Origin: an uncultured Alphaproteobacteria bacterium
GTDB lineage: Bacteria; Pseudomonadota; Alphaproteobacteria; RF32; CAG-239
DNA length: 64,000 nt
Assembly (NCBI GenBank): GCA_934270475.1
Contig: CAKQPS010000004.1
Coordinates: 62,001-126,000 of the forward strand
Direction: 5' to 3'
Positions 53,211 to 60,964 of the stretch are shown here, piece after piece. The notes beneath the pieces were generated by a model, which saw only the letters and a program-made list of their open reading frames with translations, was not told the DNA's origin and made no database searches. The position numbers and the translations under genes are program-made. How positions within the stretch are numbered: the stretch's first letter is position 1; the number at the start of each line of letters is the position of its first letter.

Positions 53211-53254
53211 AAAAAGAGTCCGCCTCGGGACTGCCCTTTAGCCAACTCTTTTTT
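53211..53254 (-). terminator. Terminator/attenuator between rplT and pheS
   Basis: On the minus strand AAAAAGAGT (53253-53245) pairs with ACTCTTTTT (53219-53211), with an inner AGTCC/GGACT hairpin, giving a terminator with a T-run about 28 bases before pheS. It could end the rpmI-rplT transcript or attenuate pheST. No phenylalanine-rich leader peptide was seen. Confidence 0.65.
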
Positions 53255-53277
53255 ATTCTTTTTACTTTGTATCTATT

Positions 53278-53637
53278 TTATTTCTTAAGAGCCGCTTTGG
53301 CAGTTTCTACCAACTTAGCAAATGCTTGGGGCTCCTTCAAAGCGATATCAGCAAGAACTTTACGATCAAGTTCAACACCGGCTTTAATCAGCCCGCTGAT
53401 AAATCGAGAATAAGTCATATCATGGATACGTGTAGCAGCGTTGATACGTTGAATCCACAAAGAGCGGAAACTTCTTTTCTTTGCTTTTCTGTCACGGTAA
53501 GCATATTGCAAACCTTTTTCAACTTTTTCAACAGCAACTCTGAATACATTTTTATTACGACCTCTATAACCTTTAGCCATATCCAAAATTTTTTTATGGC
53601 GGGCATGAGCCGTTAAACCTCTTTTAACACGAGACAT
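53278..53637 (-). CDS. rplT: Ribosomal protein L20 (bL20)
   Basis: 119 residues, normal length. The basic N-terminus (SRVKRGLTAHARHKKILDMA, KGYRGRNKN) threads into 23S rRNA during early large-subunit assembly, and the C-terminal globular part (SRFISGLIKAGVELDRKVLA) is conserved. In many bacteria L20 represses its own operon. It follows rpmI by 13 bp. Confidence 0.96.
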   Translation of the reverse strand: MSRVKRGLTAHARHKKILDMAKGYRGRNKNVFRVAVEKVEKGLQYAYRDRKAKKRSFRSLWIQRINAATRIHDMTYSRFISGLIKAGVELDRKVLADIALKEPQAFAKLVETAKAALKK

Positions 53638-53650
53638 ATCCTATCCTCCC

Positions 53651-53845
53651 CTAAATAAACGGTAAAAACTTTTTAACAAACTTGTTGGCAGCTGCAATAA
53701 TAACAGAGCCGCGAGCCTGTCTTTTCATTTTCTTTGGTTTGTTGAAGAGAAGGTGTCTCTTGAACGAATGGTTTCTTTTCAATTTGCCGGTGCCGGTAAC
53801 GCCGAAACGCTTAGCAGCGGCTCTTTTAGTTTTCAATTTAGGCAT
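53651..53845 (-). CDS. rpmI: Ribosomal protein L35 (bL35)
   Basis: 64 residues from ATG 53845 with AAAGGGA upstream. MPKLKTKRAAAKRFGVTGTG and HLLFNKPKKMKRQARG are typical. infC, which often precedes rpmI, is not adjacent here; the operon starts with its own promoter and a leader of about 70 bases. Confidence 0.95.
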   Translation of the reverse strand: MPKLKTKRAAAKRFGVTGTGKLKRNHSFKRHLLFNKPKKMKRQARGSVIIAAANKFVKKFLPFI

Positions 53846-53925
53846 TTTATTCCCTTTCAATAAACTGGAATTAAACAACAAGCTGTCAGGCATGCCAATT
53901 CGCCCGAACAACTCAGACAAAGAGC

Positions 53926-53954
53926 TTTATACCGCAAATAAATTTTAAATTCAA
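53926..53954 (-). promoter_or_regulatory. Promoter of the rpmI-rplT-pheST operon
   Basis: TTGAAT (53954-53949), 17 bases, TATAAA (53931-53926) on the minus strand, 80 bases ahead of rpmI. Confidence 0.65.
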
Positions 53955-54087
53955 GTGTTTTCTTTATTTAATCCTACCAAACAACATTGACAAAAATTTT
54001 CAAATATTTTATATTAAGTCTATCAATTAATTATTATACATAGAGTATCCGGTCAAACAAAGACTCTTTAAACATTCCGGTTTTATT

Positions 54088-54795
54088 ATGATGAGATTAT
54101 TTTTAGTTATCTTGATGGCTTTTGTGTTTAATTCTAACGCTTCGGCTCAAATCAGGTTCTATAGAATGTCAAACATAGATATAACTCAAGAAAAATATTT
54201 GTTCGGTGATGATGAAATACGTCTGACCGCAAGTGGCAAAAGATATGATAGCTACACAATTGTTGCCAACTACACCATTTATAGGACTTTAAAAAATGTA
54301 TCTATAGAAGATTATCGCTCTTACGAGCAAACTTACATTGGCAAAAATGCAAAATTCCCTCTACAAGAATACGCAAAAGGGCAATTATTGTATTCAGACG
54401 GTAAAGTTTGCGAAATTGTCAACAAGCGCGAACGCACACTTTTAAAGATAAAAGATGTTAAGTTATGTGCTGTTTATGAAGATTATTCTATTAGTCAGGG
54501 ACTTAACTGGACCAACACTCAGTTTGAGAGTAATATAGCCCCTAACTGGTGTCAACTGTCTGAGTGGGAAACCGCGTATAGTCGCTTCAAACATAATATT
54601 GGAAAATATGAAAAGAATATTGTCTTTGGAAGTTATGGCACAAAAGCAACTATTTCCGTTTTGGAAGTAACTTTTACCAATGGACACAAAGTCAGATTAC
54701 ATATTTATAATGACCCTAAATGGGCTAATGCCCAACCTGGTATGTTGGTTGAGCGTTTCAAAGTTCGTCAGATAACAGTCTATAAACTTAAATAG
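54088..54795 (+). CDS. Exported protein of unknown function
   Basis: 235 residues with a signal peptide (MMRLFLVILMAFVFNSNASA, cleavage near residue 20). The mature part is probably beta-rich, with three cysteines. I do not recognise the family. The predicted leader is AT-rich and there is no clear Shine-Dalgarno site, but the signal peptide and strong terminator support a real gene. AT-rich codon use suggests an accessory gene. Confidence 0.6.
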   Translation: MMRLFLVILMAFVFNSNASAQIRFYRMSNIDITQEKYLFGDDEIRLTASGKRYDSYTIVANYTIYRTLKNVSIEDYRSYEQTYIGKNAKFPLQEYAKGQLLYSDGKVCEIVNKRERTLLKIKDVKLCAVYEDYSISQGLNWTNTQFESNIAPNWCQLSEWETAYSRFKHNIGKYEKNIVFGSYGTKATISVLEVTFTNGHKVRLHIYNDPKWANAQPGMLVERFKVRQITVYKLK

Positions 54796-54801
54796 ACACC
54801 T

Positions 54802-54832
54802 AAAAAGCCTCACTATGATAGTGAGGCTTTTT
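54802..54832 (+). terminator. Terminator of the 235-residue gene
   Basis: A perfect stem of about 14 bp (AAAAAGCCTCACTA / TAGTGAGGCTTTTT) with a three-base loop. It could act on both strands. Confidence 0.85.
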
Positions 54833-54901
54833 GCTTTACAACATAAATATTTCACACTTTTCTCCGGTAAAAAAAAATGCAATTCCATATCTCAAGCACT
54901 C

Positions 54902-54930
54902 TTGACACAAAAAATTTATTTACGTAAAAA
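54902..54930 (+). promoter_or_regulatory. Promoter of the 69-residue gene
   Basis: TTGACA (54902-54907), 17 bases, TAAAAA (54925-54930). The sequence ATTTACGTAAA (54918-54928) overlaps the -10 and matches the palindrome in the leader of the gene at 21406. Confidence 0.45.
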
Positions 54931-54960
54931 TCATTAGTATAAAACAAAAAAGGAAAAGCA

Positions 54961-55170
54961 ATGCACACACAATCTGTTACTTTAGACTATCTGCCGCAAT
55001 ATGAAGCTTACGGCATCAGCGATGAAAAAATAAACGTATTTGAAAAACAAAACATAATTCCTTTAATTTCTTTAGCTTCTCAGGATATTGAGCAACTTGC
55101 CTCCGCACCAAATACTTTTCCGTTTCTTACAAAGTTTTCAGCTCCGCATTTTATACATTTTGTCATATAA
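54961..55170 (+). CDS. Small hypothetical protein
   Basis: 69 residues with an AGGA site six bases before ATG 54961 and a promoter upstream. The sequence begins MHTQSVTLDYLPQYEAYGIS and ends with a hydrophobic FSAPHFIHFVI. No family is recognised and there is no signal peptide. The good start signals are the main support. Confidence 0.45.
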   Translation: MHTQSVTLDYLPQYEAYGISDEKINVFEKQNIIPLISLASQDIEQLASAPNTFPFLTKFSAPHFIHFVI

Positions 55171-55342
55171 ATTTATCCTTTTTCATATACAATATAATCT
55201 AAAAAATTATATAAATCATTAAAAAAGTTACACTATTTATTTTTCAATGACTGAATTTTTCTTAAATCAAGCCGCAATTCTTAAATATTATTTTAACATT
55301 TTAGCGATATGCTGGCAAAAAATGGCTTTATACAGAGGAAAA

Positions 55343-56014
55343 ATGACTAAGTTTTATAAAATATGCGCCTTAATCGCCGGTATTGTCGCTTTAACATCTT
55401 GCGTTGAGTTAATGGAAGACCCGAAACCTCGCCCGCGGATAAAAAAACAGGTGGCGGCTCAAGTTGAAACACCGGCGCCGCAACAGACCAAAGACCCGTT
55501 TGAATATACGCCGCCGCAGCCGAGTGAATTGGCTTATACCCAATCTGTCGGCTATTATAACGACGGCTACGGCGATTACGCTTATGACGTTTATCCGAAT
55601 TGCGGCGAAGAAACCATGGTTGTGGTTTATGACGACGCCGGAGCCTATCAGGTTCCGGGTTGCGTAATGGAAGAAAATGAACAACCGGCGGCAATTCAGC
55701 CGGAAAATGAGGCTAAGACTCAGTCTGAAGATGAAGAAGAAATAAATCCTGATGATATTGAAGGCGAATTTCCAAGCGTAGAAAATAACAAATACCATAA
55801 AAAACAAATTGTTATGCAAAATTTGCAAACTCGGGTTATTGCTTATTGCCGTGGCGATGACGATGCCATGGAAGAATGTGTAAAACGGCTTGAATGTGCC
55901 GGCTATACCCAGCTTAGAAATGTTCCGACCCTGCCGGCAAAATATGACTTGCTGCGCAAAGGCTCCTATCCGACACGCCGTTGGAGAGAGGGCGAAAACG
56001 TCCCGAGATGGTAG
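55343..56014 (+). CDS. Lipoprotein upstream of comM
   Basis: 223 residues from ATG 55343 (AGAGGA upstream); the longer frame to 55247 lacks a start signal. The lipoprotein signal is ALIAGIVALTSCVELM (Cys18). A proline-rich linker and a tyrosine-rich stretch (NDGYGDYAYDVYPNCGEETM) follow, then an acidic region and a C-terminal part with paired cysteines (MEECVKRLECAGYTQL). comM starts 9 bp later, so it may belong to the same operon as comM and the cysteine-rich protein. Confidence 0.65.
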   Translation: MTKFYKICALIAGIVALTSCVELMEDPKPRPRIKKQVAAQVETPAPQQTKDPFEYTPPQPSELAYTQSVGYYNDGYGDYAYDVYPNCGEETMVVVYDDAGAYQVPGCVMEENEQPAAIQPENEAKTQSEDEEEINPDDIEGEFPSVENNKYHKKQIVMQNLQTRVIAYCRGDDDAMEECVKRLECAGYTQLRNVPTLPAKYDLLRKGSYPTRRWREGENVPRW

Positions 56015-56023
56015 GAGAATTGA

Positions 56024-57547
56024 ATGCAGGCGCACGTTAACACCATAGCCTTTAACGGATTAGATACGCTGGATGTGGATTTGCAGCTGCAAATCTCTTC
56101 CGGCATTCCGGCTTTTAATATTGTTGGTTTGCCGGATAAAACCATTGCCGAAAGCAAAGAGCGCGTGCGTGCGGCGCTGACTTCCATCGGTATGGAACTG
56201 CCTGCCAAGCGTATAATCATCAATTTAGCTCCTGCGGATTTATTAAAAGAAGGCTCTCATTTTGACTTGCCGATAGCCTTAGCGATTTTAGCCGGTTTAG
56301 GCATTGTCCCAGCCGACGAAATAAACGGGTATATTGTTATCGGTGAACTTGGGCTTGACGGTGCAATTATGCCGGTAAACGGTGTTTTGCCCGTGGCGAT
56401 ACATGCCAACCGCCGGCATAAAGGCTTGGTTTGCCCGGAAACAGAGGGCAGCGAGGCAGTTTGGTCGGGGCTAAAAGATATTGTCGCCGCGCCGAGCCTG
56501 CTTTCGTTAATAAACCATTTTAAAGGCGTGCAGCAGCTGCCAAAACCTGTGGCACGGCAAAAGAAAAGTAAAACTTCCACTCTTGATATGTCTGATGTCA
56601 AAGGACAAGAAACAGCTAAACGGGCTTTGGAAATTGCCGCTGCCGGCGCGCATAATATGCTGATGGTCGGCACTCCCGGAGCCGGAAAGTCTATGCTGGC
56701 TTCCCGCCTGACCACAATTTTGCCGCCGCTCACCACCGAAGAAGCCTTGGAAACCTGTATGATTCATTCCATTGCCGGCGAGCTGAAAAACGGCGAAATC
56801 AGTTTTGAACGTCCCTACCGCGACCCGCACCACAACGCCTCTACTCCGGCGCTTATCGGCGGCGGGCGCAAGGGCGTTCCGGGGGAAATTTCTTTGGCAC
56901 ATAACGGCGTGTTGTTTTTAGACGAGCTGCCGGAATTTAACCGTGCCACTTTGGAAGCTCTGCGTCAGCCGATTGAAACAGGTTATGTCAGCATTTCCCG
57001 CGTTAACTGCCATACGCAGTATCCGGCGAATTTTCAGCTGATTGCGGCGATGAACCCTTGCCGCTGCGGCTATTTGGGCTGCCAAGGTCAGGAATGTTCG
57101 CGCGCTCCGAAATGCGCAGAAGAGTATCAGTCACGGATTTCCGGTCCGTTAATGGATAGGTTTGATATACATATTCAGGTGCCGCCGGTCAGCCCGTGGG
57201 AAATGTCCGAAGTCAAAAAAGGCGAAAGCTCGGCAACTATCCGCGAAAGAGTGATTGCCGCCCGCAAAATTCAGGAAGAGCGTTTCAAAAAGCTTGGTTA
57301 CCCGACTTTGCACACCAATTCGCAGCTGAAAGGCGATTTGCTGGAAGATGTAACCAAACTTGACGCTGAAACGCAAAAAATGCTGATTGCTTTTGCTGAC
57401 AAAATGAAAATGTCGGCACGAGCATATCACCGAACTTTAAAACTTGCCCGCACCATTGCGGACTTGCAAAATGAACAAAAAGTGTCTAAAGTACACGTAG
57501 CTGAGGCATTGTCATATCGCTATGTCATGCCGTCTAAACAGGTATAG
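56024..57547 (+). CDS. comM: ComM/YifB family AAA+ helicase
   Basis: 507 residues, normal length. In Vibrio and Acinetobacter ComM is a hexameric branch-migration helicase that extends recombination of incoming DNA in natural transformation. The N-terminal part is a Lon-S5-like domain (ISSGIPAFNIVGLPDKTIAE), followed by the Mg-chelatase-type AAA+ module: Walker A MVGTPGAGKSMLASRL, Walker B NGVLFLDELPEFNRATLEAL, the CRCGYLGC zinc-like motif, and the Mg_chelatase_C tail. It is followed by the cysteine-rich protein after 12 bp and then by pilin genes, a suggestive context. Confidence 0.92.
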   Translation: MQAHVNTIAFNGLDTLDVDLQLQISSGIPAFNIVGLPDKTIAESKERVRAALTSIGMELPAKRIIINLAPADLLKEGSHFDLPIALAILAGLGIVPADEINGYIVIGELGLDGAIMPVNGVLPVAIHANRRHKGLVCPETEGSEAVWSGLKDIVAAPSLLSLINHFKGVQQLPKPVARQKKSKTSTLDMSDVKGQETAKRALEIAAAGAHNMLMVGTPGAGKSMLASRLTTILPPLTTEEALETCMIHSIAGELKNGEISFERPYRDPHHNASTPALIGGGRKGVPGEISLAHNGVLFLDELPEFNRATLEALRQPIETGYVSISRVNCHTQYPANFQLIAAMNPCRCGYLGCQGQECSRAPKCAEEYQSRISGPLMDRFDIHIQVPPVSPWEMSEVKKGESSATIRERVIAARKIQEERFKKLGYPTLHTNSQLKGDLLEDVTKLDAETQKMLIAFADKMKMSARAYHRTLKLARTIADLQNEQKVSKVHVAEALSYRYVMPSKQV

Positions 57548-57559
57548 GAGAACAAACTT

Positions 57560-59698
57560 ATGAAAAAATCTCGCAAAATAGCATATATATTTGCCGCAAC
57601 CGCTGGAATCAGTCTGCTAAGCGCCGCGGCAATCGCTGCCGGTTACGGAAACGGAGTTTCTTCGGTCAGCGCCCCGCAAAATGACAGGGACGGCAGTTTG
57701 TTCCCCGGAGGTGCCTGCACCAACTGCGACACTAAAGACAAAGACGGAAGTTTATTTCCGGGCGGACCTTGCGTTTCTTGCACCAAAGACGGCAGCTTAT
57801 TCCCTGGACCTTGCAAAAAATGCGCCGAACGCCAGCCGGAAAGAATAAAAATCAAAAACTATGTTCCATATACGCCGGTTGTTTATGACGCTGTGGCTCG
57901 CAACTGCTGCCAAATGGCTCCGCTATCATTGGCGCATGTAGATTTCCGCATCAAAAACAACGGCGACGAACCATATCGCACCAAGCTTGGCAACTACCGC
58001 TTCCGTATTTTCGGCTGCCGCCGCTTTGATAAAGAAGCCATGCTGAACAAAGGACGCGTTTTGGAAAAGAACATTGCCTTTAATTCGGTGTTTGAAGATG
58101 TGGTCGGCGATTGCTATAAAGTTTTACCAATGCCGCACGACTTGTGTCTTGACAACGGCACAGCGCAAATTCCGGAATATGTTTTGACGGCGGAAATTAC
58201 AGATTACTTTATGAACATCTGCGATGAATACAGCTGGGATAAGTCGCAGAAAAATAACGCCCGCAACGGCTCTTCTGAAATCACCATTGTATGGCGCTTA
58301 ATGGATTTAACCCAAACCAAAATGTTTTGGAAAGGCGAAAGCACCGGTTACGGCGAATTGGACGAAGGCGAAGCCAACGGCGAAATTAAGCTGATTGAGC
58401 GCGCTTTTGCCGATGCCGCTGGCAACTTGCGCAATCTGCCTGGATTTGAAGAAAGACTTTCCACCCGTTTAACCGCGCAGGAACTTGCCGAACAGCGTGC
58501 GGCTTTGGTTGAAGAAGAACGTGCTTTGAATCCGGCAAAATGCGGATACCGCCAAGAATATCAGTGCATGACTAACTGCCAAATCGGCAGACCTGGATTT
58601 GACCCGATGCAGTGCCAGCCTTGCCAGCCGTGCATGTGCCCTGGCGCTCAAGCTCCAATGACCATGGTTCCGGCATATGATGACGCCGGTATGGTTACAC
58701 CTCTGCCAGCCGCAGAAATTGTAGAAGACGGCGGATATAACGCTTATGGTTGCGCTCCGTGCATGGCAGAACCTGCACCGGAAATTGTCGAAGACGGCGG
58801 AGTTATTGAAAACGGCGCGGTTGTTAACGATGTAATTGAAGAAAGCGGCGACGTTAACAGCACCTATGACATTATCAATTCATGCATAGATGAAAACGGC
58901 AACGTTAAGTCAGACGGCATGTGTCAGGTTGTGGACGACACTTGGGTAGACACCGGCGATGTAAAGGCGCTGGACAAGTTCTGCGTTAACGCCACCGACC
59001 CATGCAAGCAGCTGTCGCCGGAAACAATTTATCGCCTGCGCTCGTCCATTGTGCAAATAGAAAGCTCTAACGGACGCAAAGGCGCCGGTTTGCTGATTTC
59101 TGACCGCTTTATTCTGACTTCGGCAGATTTGGTTGACCGCAAAGATAACAGCAACGACATCACCACGGTTCGCAATGACAAGCTGAAAGCGCATGCGGTT
59201 CGTATCAATCCGGTAAAGAACACTGCTTTGCTGATGTTGGAAACCAGCACCAAATATACGCCGCTGGCTTTGAACTTGAACTTGCCTGAAGTAGGTCACA
59301 ACGGCTTTTTAACCTTAGGCTTGCTTGATGTAAAAGACTTTAAGGACGGCGAAGACTATTTGGAAAACAGCGCCCGTGTTGAAGGCTATCGTTACAGCGA
59401 AGCCAAAGGTGCCGAAATTTTGGCTAATACCTTTGTGCAGAATGTAACTGTCGGCGGAGCGCTTATCTATAAAGACTGCACCATCAACGGCATGGCTCCA
59501 AGCGGAGTAAAAACCAACGATGGCTTGGATATATTTATTCCGACCGAAACTGCATTGCGCAGCCTTGGCATCAGCATCTGCGGTCATGAATACACCGAGG
59601 AAAGCCCTTGGCAGCAAACAATTTATAAACCGGTTACTTCACAAATTAAAAATGTGCAGAAAGCACCGGAAGTAATGAAAGAAAAAGACCGTAAATAA
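57560..59698 (+). CDS. Cys-rich exported protein with DGSLFPG repeats and degenerate protease domain
   Basis: 712 residues with a GGAG site. After a signal peptide (ending near AAAIAAG), residues 40-95 hold three repeats DGSLFPGG-x-C-xx-C, DGSLFPGGPCVSC and DGSLFPGPCKKC. Residues 110-310 resemble the alpha/beta fold of outer-membrane assembly lipoproteins (EITIVWRLMDLTQTKMFWKG, then AFADAAGNL). A cysteine-rich linker (CQPCQPCMCPG) and acidic stretches follow. Residues 490-680 look trypsin-like (RKGAGLLISDRFILTSADLV), but the catalytic His position reads Asp, the Asp position is lost (KNTALLML), and the GNSGGP serine is replaced (TVGGALIY). It is probably a surface or periplasmic scaffold, not a protease. 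Confidence 0.75.
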   Translation: MKKSRKIAYIFAATAGISLLSAAAIAAGYGNGVSSVSAPQNDRDGSLFPGGACTNCDTKDKDGSLFPGGPCVSCTKDGSLFPGPCKKCAERQPERIKIKNYVPYTPVVYDAVARNCCQMAPLSLAHVDFRIKNNGDEPYRTKLGNYRFRIFGCRRFDKEAMLNKGRVLEKNIAFNSVFEDVVGDCYKVLPMPHDLCLDNGTAQIPEYVLTAEITDYFMNICDEYSWDKSQKNNARNGSSEITIVWRLMDLTQTKMFWKGESTGYGELDEGEANGEIKLIERAFADAAGNLRNLPGFEERLSTRLTAQELAEQRAALVEEERALNPAKCGYRQEYQCMTNCQIGRPGFDPMQCQPCQPCMCPGAQAPMTMVPAYDDAGMVTPLPAAEIVEDGGYNAYGCAPCMAEPAPEIVEDGGVIENGAVVNDVIEESGDVNSTYDIINSCIDENGNVKSDGMCQVVDDTWVDTGDVKALDKFCVNATDPCKQLSPETIYRLRSSIVQIESSNGRKGAGLLISDRFILTSADLVDRKDNSNDITTVRNDKLKAHAVRINPVKNTALLMLETSTKYTPLALNLNLPEVGHNGFLTLGLLDVKDFKDGEDYLENSARVEGYRYSEAKGAEILANTFVQNVTVGGALIYKDCTINGMAPSGVKTNDGLDIFIPTETALRSLGISICGHEYTEESPWQQTIYKPVTSQIKNVQKAPEVMKEKDRK

Positions 59699-59712
59699 TT
59701 ATAAAAGTCAGG

Positions 59713-59740
59713 AAACAGCTCTGTCTAAGGGCTGTTTCTT
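59713..59740 (+). terminator. Weak terminator-like hairpin
   Basis: AAACAGCT (59713-59720) pairs with GGCTGTTT (59730-59737), followed by a poor T-run. It may lower, not stop, readthrough into the pilin genes. Confidence 0.4.
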
Positions 59741-59763
59741 GCTTGTTTTAGAGGGAGAGATAA

Positions 59764-60327
59764 ATGCAGAATATAGTGGAAAAAGGTCGTTCCATGATTG
59801 AAATGCTCGGCGTTTTGGCAATCATCGGCGTATTATCTGTCGGCGGTTTACGAATTATCGGGCAATTTCAATCTAACTTGAAATCAACACAAATGGTTAA
59901 TGATGCAGCCGATTTAGCCCGCCAAGCCCGAAAAATGAGTAGGCAATATGATAATGCTTATAATAGCAGATATGGTTATAATATCTACTTATACAAAAAT
60001 AACGCCTATCCTAAAGGCTTTACCTTTACCGGAGAAAAATTTAAAAATGCCGAAGGTGTTATATATTGGATTGATGTCGGCAATGGTTGGTTTTCGATGG
60101 AAATTGATAATTTATCTGACGAATATTGCATGAAACTGGCAACAAACGATTGGGGTACCTCTAAATCCAGCGGAATTGTCGGCGTCATGGTAAACGGAAA
60201 AGACGGCAACGGTAAAAGCGGAGATGAATTAAAAATAACCACGACTACTTTTAATTTGACTACGGCAACAGATATTTGCGATAAAGGAACAAACAATAAT
60301 ATAAGATTAAGATACACAATGTATTGA
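59764..60327 (+). CDS. Type IV-pilin-like protein 1
   Basis: 187 residues with a GGAG-type site. A short leader ends in Gly before RSMIEMLGVLAIIGVLSVGG, so cleavage by prepilin peptidase would leave Glu at +5, as in type IV pilins; Arg at +1 is unusual. The globular domain has EYCMKLATNDWGTSKSSGIV, shared with protein 2, and a late cysteine (DICDKG) that probably pairs with it, forming a pilin D-region. The protein could be a major or minor subunit of a pilus or secretion pseudopilus; no assembly ATPase is in the window. Confidence 0.75.
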   Translation: MQNIVEKGRSMIEMLGVLAIIGVLSVGGLRIIGQFQSNLKSTQMVNDAADLARQARKMSRQYDNAYNSRYGYNIYLYKNNAYPKGFTFTGEKFKNAEGVIYWIDVGNGWFSMEIDNLSDEYCMKLATNDWGTSKSSGIVGVMVNGKDGNGKSGDELKITTTTFNLTTATDICDKGTNNNIRLRYTMY

Positions 60328-60347
60328 ACTATTAAAGGAGACAAAAC

Positions 60348-60944
60348 ATGAAAACAAATGAAGACGGTCGGTCAATGATTGAAATGCTGGGCGTGCTCGC
60401 CATTATCGGCGTTTTAAGCGTCGGCGGGTTCAGTCTTGTAACCAAAATGCACAACTCATATGAAGCCAACCAAGTAATCGAAACAGCCGGCGAACTTGCC
60501 AGCAGAGCCAGAACCATGGCGCGGGAATATGAAGAAGATGAAAACAGTAAAAAAGCTTCAATGAACAGTTATCTGTGCAAAGCCAAAGCCGTGCCGGATA
60601 TTTTCTTGTCTGAAGAATTCGACAACTGCGCGAATATGGTGGGCGCTAACGGCATCACCTATAATGTGGAATATATCGGCGACAAAGTAAAATATGCAGT
60701 GCAAATTGAAGGCGCTACCGAAGAAATGTGCGTGCAAATTGTCACCACCAACTGGGGCACCCCTGGTTCCAGCGGATTTATGGGCTTGTCCGTGGGCACT
60801 GATGTAAAAGCCGTCAACACCGGCACTGCCTCTGACACCGTTGCCCTTATCGGCAACAAAGACCACCCCGCCCCAATGGGCATTGGTGCAGCTGCAAGCG
60901 CTTGCTCGGAAGACGGACTAACCATTAACTTGTCATTCAGATAA
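60348..60944 (+). CDS. Type IV-pilin-like protein 2
   Basis: 198 residues starting 20 bp after protein 1 with an AAAGGAG site. It has the same prepilin start (DGRSMIEMLGVLAIIGVLSV) and the same C-terminal block (EEMCVQIVTTNWGTPGSSGF), but the middle differs and contains an extra cysteine pair (YLCKAKA, FDNCANM). The two are paralogues and probably assemble together. deoA follows after 20 bp, which may be chance. Confidence 0.75.
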   Translation: MKTNEDGRSMIEMLGVLAIIGVLSVGGFSLVTKMHNSYEANQVIETAGELASRARTMAREYEEDENSKKASMNSYLCKAKAVPDIFLSEEFDNCANMVGANGITYNVEYIGDKVKYAVQIEGATEEMCVQIVTTNWGTPGSSGFMGLSVGTDVKAVNTGTASDTVALIGNKDHPAPMGIGAAASACSEDGLTINLSFR

Positions 60945-60964
60945 TCCAACAAAAGCGAGGCAGC

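Noticed and set aside
53183..53245. Longer pheS start
   Set aside because: The extra codons cover the terminator hairpin and add residues absent from PheS proteins; ATG 53182 fits the family.
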